Positions 1 to 6,656 of a stretch of 6,656 nt of DNA are shown here, piece after piece. Source of the stretch: Kiritimatiellales bacterium (lineage in GTDB: Bacteria > Verrucomicrobiota > Kiritimatiellia > Kiritimatiellales > Pontiellaceae); the NCBI GenBank assembly GCA_021734595.1, contig JAIPIO010000221.1, positions 1-6,656 of the forward strand. Reading direction: 5' to 3'. The stretch's first letter is position 1. Each line of letters begins with the position of its first letter. The position numbers and the translations under genes are program-made. The notes beneath the pieces were generated by a model. That model saw only the letters and a program-made list of their open reading frames with translations. It made no database searches and was not told where the DNA came from.

Positions 1-526
1 CGGATCGTTCGATATTACGTTCCCAATCCGCGTACCCAAAGATATCCCGGCAGGGAAATACACGGTCCGGTACGGGCTCTACCGGCGCGACGGCGGCAAC
101 CGCCTGGCGCTCCGCGGCATTACCGACGGCGGCCAGCGGATCATGGGCGGAAATTTGACCGTTAATAAAAAGGTCGACGCCGTCACCGGCGGATCGTTTG
201 CACTTGAGCATGGCGATCTTCCTGAAGAGGCGGAACTGAACGTTGATTCAAAAATGCTCGATTTCGGCGCAGTGGTCACCGACGGGGCCTTCCGCCTGAT
301 CCACGCGGAACAACAGGCATGGCAGCTTATCCCGCTGCCGGGCAGCAATCCCTTCCGTGCCGAGCTGCGGCTGGACAAGCTGGAAGCGGAAGGGCGGCGC
401 GTCCGAATGATCGAATGTATTGATCCGGCCAGTGCTTCCTTCTTGGTACCGAAGTGGTCACAGGACGGCGACACAGTGACCCTTTCCTGCGACGGACAGT
501 CCTTCGCCTACCGGATCATTTTTTAG
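1..526 (+). CDS. C-terminal part of a beta-sandwich-rich protein, probably carbohydrate-related (5' end outside window)
   Basis: The reading frame is open from base 2 and ends at TAG 524-526, giving 174 visible residues; the start lies beyond the left edge, and the internal ATG at 143 is not the start because coding continues unbroken before it. The first ~55 residues look like the end of an Ig-like beta-sandwich, with a PAGKYTVRYGLY strand pattern, then an RLALRG segment and a GGNLTV strand. This strand order is common in C-terminal domains of bacterial glycoside-hydrolase-like proteins, for example those with DUF4832-type tails. Residues ~60-174 form a second beta-rich module with LDFGAVVTDGAFRL, LIPLPGSNPF and a final FAYRIIF strand. 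No catalytic residue can be assigned and there is no transmembrane segment or sorting signal at the C-terminus. It converges on the leftward gene set with a 16-base gap. The carbohydrate link is inferred from weak motif resemblance and neighbours; the family is not identified. Confidence 0.75.
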   Translation, partial: GSFDITFPIRVPKDIPAGKYTVRYGLYRRDGGNRLALRGITDGGQRIMGGNLTVNKKVDAVTGGSFALEHGDLPEEAELNVDSKMLDFGAVVTDGAFRLIHAEQQAWQLIPLPGSNPFRAELRLDKLEAEGRRVRMIECIDPASASFLVPKWSQDGDTVTLSCDGQSFAYRIIF

Positions 527-542
527 CGGGCTTTCCGCAGCC

Positions 543-2648
543 TCATTGCTCCGGCGTAGCCGGGTCAATCGCGAGAGCCAGGTCGAGGATCGCAAGGTTT
601 TGGGCAGGGGCCCTGAAACGTAGCGACTGCCACAGCGCTTCCCCCATGCCGGGGCTGTTTGCCGCCCCAAACGAGATCGTGTTACGACCTGTTGAGTGCC
701 TGAACTTGCCCGTCCCGTCCAGGCGCAGGACGTCATCAACATACACCCGAATATCCTTCTCCTTCAGTTCGATCCGGTATGTATGAAAAGCATCAGTCGT
801 GTCCATCGGCCACGACTGCTTGCCATAATACAGGGCGATCCGGTCCGGGTAGAGGCAGACCCGTTCGGTTTCCGTTCCATTACAGACGATCACATTGTTC
901 CAGCCCGAACAAACCCGCACTCTGGCTTCCGCTACGGTCTTGGTGGATGGGTCCACATTCCACGGATAGGCCCAGTAGATGTAGTTGCCTGATTCGGTGC
1001 CCCGATCCGCAAGCAACAGGCCTTCCGGCCGGGACTCGGATACCGTATTGACCCTGCGGCTTAACGCATACCACGGTTGCTCGAGGTTCTCTGTATGGTT
1101 CCATGACGCCGTCCATTCACCGTCCGGTCGCTGCGCGCCTGCTTTTGCCTCGAAATCGACCTGTATCTCGCCGGGACGGAACGGTTGGGAAACAGGGAAG
1201 CGGCGCCAGCCGTTCTCGGAAGGCCCCTCCTCCAGCACGGTGCCTTGGCATGACAGATTCAGATATCCAGGTTCCAACGTGCGTACGAGGAACGCCAAAG
1301 CGTCCCCCTTGTTCCAGACAACCTTTCCGTTCAGGGATACGGAACGCGTCTGCCCAAAGGGCACCACCACGGGGTTCTCCGGGGTTATGACCCCGATCGT
1401 CTGGAACCGCTTGCTTTCGGGCACGTAGCGTTCGGCATTGCCGTTGCGGACCGCGGCAAAGTGAACCCGAGACCGGCTTTCCAGCAGAGCCGGATCCCCC
1501 AGTTCCCGCAACATTTCCCCCTCCGGGTGAAAATAGTTGAACAGATATATGCTGTCGATGCCGGCCTGCCAGGCCGACAGGGCCCGCGCCCGGTACCCCT
1601 CGACCGAATTGCGCGCCGGCGATGACGTCTCCCCTTTCACCCGCGACTCGCTTAGGCCGGCACAGACCTGCACGCCGTGTTTGTGGCCCAGTTTCACCAG
1701 ATCCTTCCAGGGGCGCAGGCGGAAGTATCCGCCGCCAGTGACCAAGTCGAGTAGATCCTCCTTCAGCCAGGTCTCAAGGTCCAGACCCAGCCAATGGCAA
1801 TAGTCCGGGGCGTCCGGCACGCGCACGGCCAAGAGAATTGGACGGCCCCGGCGTCTGCCTTCACGGTCGACCATGGCGCGTATGCACCGGATCAGCTGGG
1901 TCATCGCCTCGCGTTCTTCCGGCGCCGCGGCCTGGCCGGCGGCCGTGCTTCGGAAGTACGCAAGATGGCGGAAAAAATCCAGTTCCACTCCGTCTACATC
2001 GTAGTTCCGGCAAACCTCCTCGATGTACCGAAACGCCAGATCGCGGATCACAGGCAGTCCATAGTCCACCGAAGTCCATTTCCCGTATTGGGGTGGTTGC
2101 TCCAGCGTCCCCAACAGGTATTCTGGATGTTCGCTTTTCAGCGGCGGAAAAAGATGGTGGGGGGTTTCCGGTGTATGGACACCATCATGCGTATCGTTCA
2201 TGCGCATGGACCAAAAGCACTCGCGCCCGTTGGCGTGGCACCAGTCGAGAACCGCCCGGAGAGGATCCGTCCCTTGCTGGTACAAGACGCTGGAGATGTT
2301 GCGTCGATCGGGTCGCAACGGGTTGTCTTTGATCAGTGGGCTGCCCACCTCGGTGTGGTGCGTAAAGTAGCTGAACCCGGAACTGATACTGCAGTAGAAC
2401 ACCGAGTCCACTTGGGATCCCGCCAACGGAGATGTGCGCAACGCCAGAAAGTTTTCCGCGGTAGGTTCCTGGTCGCGCGGGAAATAGTGGGCCTCACCCC
2501 CGTCGTTGTTGAGGATAATCCGCCGGGGACGTTGCGCCATCCGGCGGCGTTGTTCCCGCCACGCCCCGTCGTTTTGCGCCGACAGCGGTTGACTAAGAAA
2601 CACAACCGCCATTATGCAACCAACTGTAGGTAAAGCAGCATATTTCAT
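543..2648 (-). CDS. Secreted TIM-barrel glycoside-hydrolase-like protein (GHL10-like) with C-terminal LamG-like domain
   Basis: Complete 701-residue protein; ATG at 2648 follows a strong Shine-Dalgarno sequence. Residues 1-24 form a Sec signal peptide (hydrophobic core CIMAVVFL, probable cleavage after PLSA). Residues ~42-400 look like a (beta/alpha)8 barrel of the glycosyl-hydrolase-like type: RRIILNNDG at 42-50 as first strand, MRMNDTHDG at 148-156, and DVDGVELDFFRH at 217-228, where E222 and D224 sit at the end of a strand and are the best catalytic candidates. LAVRVPD (273-279), LGLDLETWL (287-295) and IDSIYLFNYF (364-373) follow as later barrel strands. Residues ~405-500 are a beta-rich linker domain. 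Residues ~525-685 look like a concanavalin A/LamG sandwich (HTYRIEL, IRVYVDDV, ISFGAAN, EALWQSLRF), a fold often used for glycan binding. It is last in the leftward set, 25 bases after the esterase. A periplasmic or extracellular glycosidase is inferred; substrate and linkage are unknown. GHL10 membership is by motif only and would need a profile search. Confidence 0.85.
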   Translation of the reverse strand: MKYAALPTVGCIMAVVFLSQPLSAQNDGAWREQRRRMAQRPRRIILNNDGGEAHYFPRDQEPTAENFLALRTSPLAGSQVDSVFYCSISSGFSYFTHHTEVGSPLIKDNPLRPDRRNISSVLYQQGTDPLRAVLDWCHANGRECFWSMRMNDTHDGVHTPETPHHLFPPLKSEHPEYLLGTLEQPPQYGKWTSVDYGLPVIRDLAFRYIEEVCRNYDVDGVELDFFRHLAYFRSTAAGQAAAPEEREAMTQLIRCIRAMVDREGRRRGRPILLAVRVPDAPDYCHWLGLDLETWLKEDLLDLVTGGGYFRLRPWKDLVKLGHKHGVQVCAGLSESRVKGETSSPARNSVEGYRARALSAWQAGIDSIYLFNYFHPEGEMLRELGDPALLESRSRVHFAAVRNGNAERYVPESKRFQTIGVITPENPVVVPFGQTRSVSLNGKVVWNKGDALAFLVRTLEPGYLNLSCQGTVLEEGPSENGWRRFPVSQPFRPGEIQVDFEAKAGAQRPDGEWTASWNHTENLEQPWYALSRRVNTVSESRPEGLLLADRGTESGNYIYWAYPWNVDPSTKTVAEARVRVCSGWNNVIVCNGTETERVCLYPDRIALYYGKQSWPMDTTDAFHTYRIELKEKDIRVYVDDVLRLDGTGKFRHSTGRNTISFGAANSPGMGEALWQSLRFRAPAQNLAILDLALAIDPATPEQ

Positions 2649-2654
2649 CTATGT

Positions 2655-2660
2655 CTCCTT
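2655..2660 (-). promoter_or_regulatory. Shine-Dalgarno site of the 543-2648 gene
   Basis: Read leftward, the sequence is AAGGAG followed by ACATAG and then ATG, a 6-base spacer. The site lies inside the 25-base gap after the esterase stop (TAA, 2674-2676). It fixes the start at 2648 and supports independent ribosome entry within a shared transcript. Confidence 0.85.
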
Positions 2661-2673
2661 ATTCGGCTGGCGT

Positions 2674-3420
2674 TTATTTCAGGTTCTGGTCGAACAGCCA
2701 CTCATGCACCTGCCGGTTGCCGTAGGCTTTGCTGTGACAGGCGTGCCCCGCGCCGGGGACGACATTGAAGCGGATGGGATGACCGGATGCCTTGAGCGCT
2801 TCGGCTATCTCGGTGACGCGCCCCACCTTGTTGAGATCGAAGTCCTTTTCACCGACCCACATCCAGATCGGCGCCTTGATTTTTCCGACGACCTCCTCGA
2901 CCTTGGTGGGGCCGGAAATGGTGAGCGCGCCGGCAAACCATTCGGGTTTGGCGGCGAGCATCATGAGGGTGCCCTGCCCGCCGTTGGAAAAGCCGGTGAG
3001 GTAGACGCGTGACCGATCGATGGGAAGATTTTCAAACGCGAACTGGATGGTCTTGATCAGTCCTTCCTGATCCTCCTTCCAGCCGCTCTTCGGCGGATAG
3101 TAGGGCTGGATGACGAAACAGGGACGCTTCTTGTAGTCGCTCTCCTTGGTCCAGCAGGTGGCCATGCTTTGGGGCTTGAATACTGAACCGGGCTTAACAT
3201 TGTTGCGCCGTCCGTGCAGGGCGATGATCAGCGGGTATTCCTTTCCCTTCCTCAGGCTCTTCCCTCCATAGATCCAGAAAGGGAGTCCGCCGTCGATGCC
3301 GTCATGGTGTTCAAACTCGCCGGTGATTAAAGCCTTTAGCTTGCCATCCGACACACGTTTGACCGCCGCTTCCGTAAAGCATGTTGTGGCGCAAAGCATC
3401 AGTGTAATAATCGTTTTCAT
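2674..3420 (-). CDS. Secreted alpha/beta-hydrolase esterase (CE1 / LpqC / PHB-depolymerase-like)
   Basis: Complete 248-residue protein with a short N-terminal signal peptide (residues 1 to about 18, hydrophobic ITLMLCATTCF, cleavage probably near TEA). Single alpha/beta-hydrolase domain. LIIALHGRRNN at 64-74 carries the HG oxyanion-hole turn. VYLTGFSNGGQG at 139-150 is the nucleophile elbow with S145. IWMWVGEKDFD at 185-195 places the acid at D193 or D195, and VPGAGHACH at 221-229 supplies H226. The catalytic set is therefore intact. Length and motif order match small secreted esterases of the CE1 (feruloyl or acetylxylan esterase), LpqC and PHB depolymerase superfamily. The likely role is hydrolysis of ester substituents on a polysaccharide or released oligosaccharide, a reading supported by its place between two putative glycan-active genes (54 bases after one, 25 before the next). 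A peptidase of the prolyl-oligopeptidase type is the main alternative, less likely without a propeller domain. The exact substrate cannot be told from sequence. Confidence 0.9.
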   Translation of the reverse strand: MKTIITLMLCATTCFTEAAVKRVSDGKLKALITGEFEHHDGIDGGLPFWIYGGKSLRKGKEYPLIIALHGRRNNVKPGSVFKPQSMATCWTKESDYKKRPCFVIQPYYPPKSGWKEDQEGLIKTIQFAFENLPIDRSRVYLTGFSNGGQGTLMMLAAKPEWFAGALTISGPTKVEEVVGKIKAPIWMWVGEKDFDLNKVGRVTEIAEALKASGHPIRFNVVPGAGHACHSKAYGNRQVHEWLFDQNLK

Positions 3421-3428
3421 CGTCGCGT

Positions 3429-3434
3429 CTCCTT
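3429..3434 (-). promoter_or_regulatory. Shine-Dalgarno site of the esterase gene
   Basis: Read leftward, AAGGAG is followed by an 8-base spacer (ACGCGACG) and ATG at 3420. The core plus next two bases (AAGGAGAC) is identical to the site before the 543-2648 gene, so the start choice is well supported. Confidence 0.85.
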
Positions 3435-3474
3435 GTGCAGTCCTTCGTTTCCCGGCGATAGGCGCCGACCGGTT

Positions 3475-6400
3475 CTATGGCTCCAAAACAACCATGCGTC
3501 CGCTGCGCGCCGGAATGCGGAGTTGGATCTTGTTTGCGGCCGCAATGGATTCCTTTTCCCCGCCAACGGGGTTTATAACCTGCGCACCGCGGATGGGGAA
3601 CCCAAGCTTTTTCTGATCAACCGTAATCGTCACGGTCTGGTCCTCCCATGAAAAGTTGGAGACGCCCAGCATGGCCCGGGTCCCGCCGTGCTTGCGATAG
3701 GTCGAGGCGTAAATATGTTCGTTATCCACCGACAGCGGGCTCTCCGCCCGCCAGTAGCCGATGAAGTCCATGTCGGTCCACCACGGGTTGGTCAGCGCCC
3801 AGAAGTTCGCGATCTCATTCGGAAACAGTCCAAGGATGGCGGGGCGGGTGTAGAACGGCAGGCCTAGCATAAACATTTCATCCGAAGAAACCGGCTCCTG
3901 CTTCGCGGCAATCTGTGCGCGCCAGGAATAAAAGAACGGATAGTATTCGAACGGCAGGCCGAGCATATTGCGCATCACCACGGTGCGATATACATCCGGC
4001 GTCAGCCGGTCATACATCTTTTCGCCCTCCCGGTGCCACGACTCGCCCTGCGAAACCGTATCGCAGAATCCGATGGAGCCCGGGTTGATCCCGTGCAGGA
4101 AGATTACGCGATCCTTGCCGCTGGATTTCAGATAGGTGTAAAGCCGCTTAAACAATTCCCGGGTACCCTTGATATTCACCGTGGGAATCCGTTTTTTCTG
4201 TTGCGGGTCGTAGTAGCCGCAGCCGTGGACCGGATTGCGGCAGCCCTGTGCGCGGGAGACATCGAGGTAGACCCCGTCCACCCCGTACTGCTCGACCAGG
4301 ATTCTGACATTGTTCATTACAAAATCCCTCCAGACCGGACTGCGGGTGCAGGCGCACTTCCATCCGCCGCGGTTTCCGGCGGTTCCGGCGGCCACCGGCA
4401 GCGCTTCCCATACCGGATCGTATTTATCGAACTCCTCGGTGCCGAGCGGACCGGCGCCAATCGACCAATAGGGGACCGTATGCACTGCGGCACCCCGCTC
4501 CTTCTTCATCAGCGCCTGCTTTTTGGGCGGGATGATGTTGTAGAGGTTGGGCGTGACGAGATGAAGCATTCGCACATAAAGCTGGGTTTTGGTTTCTTGG
4601 GAAAATTTGCCGCTGTCCCCCCCGAAACACATGTTCCATTTTTTCGCATCGTCCGGCAGCGGCTTCACCGGCGTGGCCAGCCAGAACAGCTGGTACGGCA
4701 ACGGATGGTCGAGCTTGCACGGCTTGCTGACCAGGTTGTATTTCACGGTGACCAGCCCGGCGGTCTTTTCAATTTCCACCCGCTTTTTGCCGATCAGATA
4801 CTGTGCGCTTTCGTTCATCACATAGAAGCCGCGCTCGTCGTCGCAAATGAACAGTTCGTGCTGGAACTCCCCGGTCCAGGGGAATCCACCTTTTGCAAAA
4901 AAGAAGCCGCCAATCTCCTCCGGCGCTGTCGTTTCATCCGCGTAGAGCGCGGCACGGAACCGCTTTTCATCCGCACCGTTTGCCGCCCGGGCGTACAGCG
5001 CGCGCTCCGGGGTGTAGTAAAACTCGAGCGATAGCGCCTCGATGGTGACCCCCTCGGTGGCCGGCAGTGTCAGGGTCCACTCGGCAAATCCGTCGAATTC
5101 CATGGATAGCTCGCCGGAAACCGGCACGGAACCGAGCCTGCCCTTCAGCGCGAAGACGATCCGGCCATCCGCCTTGCTCACCACCGTCATTTCGTCGAAC
5201 GCACCTTGCACCGGCGAGCCGTTCATTACGCACTTTATAGCGGGCGGCTTCGCGAAAAGATTTTTGCCGGCCGCCGATATCTGTTCCGGCAACCCGCTGT
5301 TGGCAAAGGTGTAGTCGCGCAGCAACACACCAACCTTGCGCCCTTCCACCTGCACCGGCTCAAACGGCGGCGGTAGGCGTCCATCCATTCCGATGGCATT
5401 GCCGATCCAGGCTGGCGGCGGCTCGACCGCGAACCCGGATACCGCCATGGAGAGCCGCTTGCCGGACGCGTCCAACAGCTCGCACTCCGCAATGTAGTCG
5501 CCGACCGGCACATCGGCCAGTGGGATGGAAACATCCACAACCTGCTGATTGATGCCCGCAACGTCGTGCAAGACCATGGTTTTTCCGGCGCTGTCTTTAA
5601 CCCCGATCCGGGCCGTCAGGTTCGCCGGGCTCTCCGTGATGTTTTTCAGATCCAGCAAGGAAACCAGTTTCTTCTCCGACATGTTGTATCGCGCCTTGTA
5701 CTCAAAGGAGCTGGTGCTCTCGAAGTTGATCGGCAGCTGGTAAAACAACTCGCCGCTCTCTTTGTCCTTCGCCGAGATGATCATTCTGGCCTGAATCACC
5801 TGATCCGAAGAGATTTTATCGTTAATCGTCAGCTCGGCGGGGCGGCCCGCAACCAGATCGAACGATTCGGAACGGTTCAACAGCATGTTATCGCTGCCGG
5901 CCAGCAGGCAGGCCACCTGGACATCCACCGACGCGGACTCGGCGGAGAAAAGGGTTCCCTTTATCGACACGGCGCCGCTCTGGATCTGACCCAATTCCCG
6001 AATCTGCAGGGCCGGAATTTCGCTGCCAAAAACAAGAGTGGCCAGCTTGTCCGGTCGCGAAAGGTTGCGGTTGTAAACCAGCGTCGTCCAGTCATCCGAT
6101 GTCCGGTTCCCGCCTTTTCCTCCCAGAAAGTCGCGACTGAAGTTCGCCTGCCACGCGTCGCCTTCTTTCGGGACTCTCGAACCGAGTGTACTGAAAGGAA
6201 TCGCCACCTCGGAATACCAGGTGCCTTTCGCAAAGGTCAGCACCCCTCCCCGGGTTTCGCCGGAGTCCACGATTGTCGCCGCATACTGAATCTTCCCGTT
6301 CCATGAAGCGTCCCGGTTTTTAAAATCCTTGGTCCCGCCAGCCGGATTGATCAGAATGTGATACGCATCAGCACCGGTTTTCAGATAGATCTCGGCCGTA

Positions 6401-6656
6401 TCGCATTCGCGCATATTAAAATCGTGCTTCTTACTTCCTTTTGCGAGCGACCGTTCATACGGGGCCTCTAGCAACACATAGAGATTTTCGTTGTCCCAGG
6501 TTACCCGGAAGCTGGTTTGCCGCGACGTGAGCGCGCCGTCCAAGGTGTACAGGCCGGTCACTCCGGCGGAGCGTTGCCACTCCTCCTTGTTCGGGGTTCC
6601 GTCAATGATGATTTTTCCGGATGATGCGGGAATGCCGATCCGCGGCAGCAGAATTT
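3475..6656 (-). CDS. Large multidomain glycoside-hydrolase-like protein: CBM9-like, Ig-like, GH123-N/DUF6067-like, C-terminal TIM-barrel-like domain (start outside window)
   Basis: The frame is open from the right edge (first full codon 6654-6652) to TAG at 3475-3477, giving 1059 residues; numbers here count that codon as 1. GTG at 6561 is internal, because the preceding 31 codons form the start of a conserved domain. Residues ~15-211 resemble a CBM9/DOMON sandwich: IIIDGTPNKEEW (15-26), VTWDNENLYV (51-60), WYSEVAIPFS (146-155), WQANFSRD (168-175). Residues ~212-410 look like Ig-like strands, including VPVGDYIAECEL. Residues ~413-675 match what I know of GH123-N/DUF6067: PAWIGNAIG (414-422), LPPPFEPVQVEG (427-438), FICDDERGFYVMNES (602-616), WLATPVKPLP (658-667). 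Residues ~690-960 look like a TIM barrel, with GVDGVYLD (791-798, D798) and DTVSQGE (865-871, E871) as candidate catalytic acids. A beta-rich C-terminal domain (VSNFSWEDQTV onward) ends the protein. No canonical GH123 catalytic (DUF4091) motif is seen. It leads the visible unit, 54 bases before the esterase. A glycan hydrolase is inferred; substrate unknown. Confidence 0.82.
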   Translation of the reverse strand, partial: ILLPRIGIPASSGKIIIDGTPNKEEWQRSAGVTGLYTLDGALTSRQTSFRVTWDNENLYVLLEAPYERSLAKGSKKHDFNMRECDTAEIYLKTGADAYHILINPAGGTKDFKNRDASWNGKIQYAATIVDSGETRGGVLTFAKGTWYSEVAIPFSTLGSRVPKEGDAWQANFSRDFLGGKGGNRTSDDWTTLVYNRNLSRPDKLATLVFGSEIPALQIRELGQIQSGAVSIKGTLFSAESASVDVQVACLLAGSDNMLLNRSESFDLVAGRPAELTINDKISSDQVIQARMIISAKDKESGELFYQLPINFESTSSFEYKARYNMSEKKLVSLLDLKNITESPANLTARIGVKDSAGKTMVLHDVAGINQQVVDVSIPLADVPVGDYIAECELLDASGKRLSMAVSGFAVEPPPAWIGNAIGMDGRLPPPFEPVQVEGRKVGVLLRDYTFANSGLPEQISAAGKNLFAKPPAIKCVMNGSPVQGAFDEMTVVSKADGRIVFALKGRLGSVPVSGELSMEFDGFAEWTLTLPATEGVTIEALSLEFYYTPERALYARAANGADEKRFRAALYADETTAPEEIGGFFFAKGGFPWTGEFQHELFICDDERGFYVMNESAQYLIGKKRVEIEKTAGLVTVKYNLVSKPCKLDHPLPYQLFWLATPVKPLPDDAKKWNMCFGGDSGKFSQETKTQLYVRMLHLVTPNLYNIIPPKKQALMKKERGAAVHTVPYWSIGAGPLGTEEFDKYDPVWEALPVAAGTAGNRGGWKCACTRSPVWRDFVMNNVRILVEQYGVDGVYLDVSRAQGCRNPVHGCGYYDPQQKKRIPTVNIKGTRELFKRLYTYLKSSGKDRVIFLHGINPGSIGFCDTVSQGESWHREGEKMYDRLTPDVYRTVVMRNMLGLPFEYYPFFYSWRAQIAAKQEPVSSDEMFMLGLPFYTRPAILGLFPNEIANFWALTNPWWTDMDFIGYWRAESPLSVDNEHIYASTYRKHGGTRAMLGVSNFSWEDQTVTITVDQKKLGFPIRGAQVINPVGGEKESIAAANKIQLRIPARSGRMVVLEP

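Noticed and set aside
79..474. 131-codon leftward open frame opposite the rightward partial gene
   Set aside because: Ser/Pro/Arg-rich translation with no motif. The opposing rightward frame has a convincing beta-strand pattern and runs in from the edge.
551..563. CCGGC-GTA-GCCGG hairpin as a terminator
   Set aside because: It lies within the last codons of the leftward gene and has no T-tract on either side. It is more likely a by-product of coding sequence.
1794..2633. 279-codon rightward open frame opposite the ELDFFR-type gene
   Set aside because: It lies wholly antisense to the conserved barrel and signal peptide of the leftward gene. No plausible ribosome site or domain motif was seen.
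2674..2730. Possible lipoprotein or truncated C-terminus in the esterase
   Set aside because: All three triad residues come before residue 230 and the protein ends after a normal final helix (VHEWLFDQNLK), so it is not truncated. The N-terminal cysteines (C10, C14) lack a proper lipobox, so a lipoprotein call is not supported.
4033..5034. 333-codon rightward open frame opposite the large leftward gene
   Set aside because: It is antisense to a continuous coding frame with recognisable domains (GH123-N-like and barrel motifs). The translation is Arg/Val/Gln-rich without domain motifs, as expected for a shadow frame in GC-rich DNA.
5566..6306. 246-codon rightward open frame opposite the CBM9-like and Ig-like region
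   Set aside because: Low-complexity Arg/Gln-rich translation, opposite a frame whose CBM9-like pattern is clear. Treated as a shadow.
6559..6588. GTG at 6561 with an AAGGAGG-like sequence upstream (6582-6588) as start of the large leftward gene
   Set aside because: The purine-rich sequence is 20 bases from the GTG, too far for a normal ribosome site, and it encodes K-E-E of the IDGTPNKEEW strand. The frame continues open with conserved CBM9-like sequence to the window edge, so the true start is outside.

Overview
The window is a stretch of bacterial chromosome devoted to secreted carbohydrate-active proteins. It holds four protein genes. One reads rightward and is cut by the left edge. Three read leftward and look like one transcription unit, whose first gene is cut by the right edge. 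No RNA gene, mobile element, repeat array or CRISPR is visible. The gene content (a GH123-N/DUF6067-type protein with a CBM9-like front, an ELDFFR-type TIM-barrel protein with a LamG-like tail, and a small secreted CE1/LpqC-like esterase) is what I associate with polysaccharide-degrading members of the PVC group (Kiritimatiellota, Lentisphaerota, Planctomycetota). That assignment is inference from protein families; no taxonomic marker is present.

Layout. Bases 1-526 (+) are the last 174 codons of a protein ending in two beta-rich segments. A 16-base gap without a recognisable terminator separates its stop from the stop of the convergent gene at 543-2648 (-), a complete 701-residue exported putative glycosidase. 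Upstream of that, after 25 bases, lies 2674-3420 (-), a complete 248-residue exported alpha/beta-hydrolase with an intact Ser-Asp-His triad. Upstream again, after 54 bases, is the 3' part (1059 codons visible) of a very large multidomain protein at 3475-6656 (-), whose start and promoter lie beyond the right edge. The two internal leftward genes each have the same strong Shine-Dalgarno core (AAGGAGAC) 6-8 bases before ATG.

How they may work together. The order is large CBM9/GH123-N-type protein, then esterase, then ELDFFR-type putative glycosidase. The two genes whose N-termini are visible carry signal peptides. This suggests a small exported set in which the esterase removes ester decorations (acyl or feruloyl) from a glycan while the two TIM-barrel proteins act on its backbone or side chains. 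The substrate cannot be read from the sequence. The most interesting points are that neither large barrel protein shows the signature of a well-characterised glycoside hydrolase family, and that the larger one carries a Cys/His cluster beside its putative active-site aspartate.
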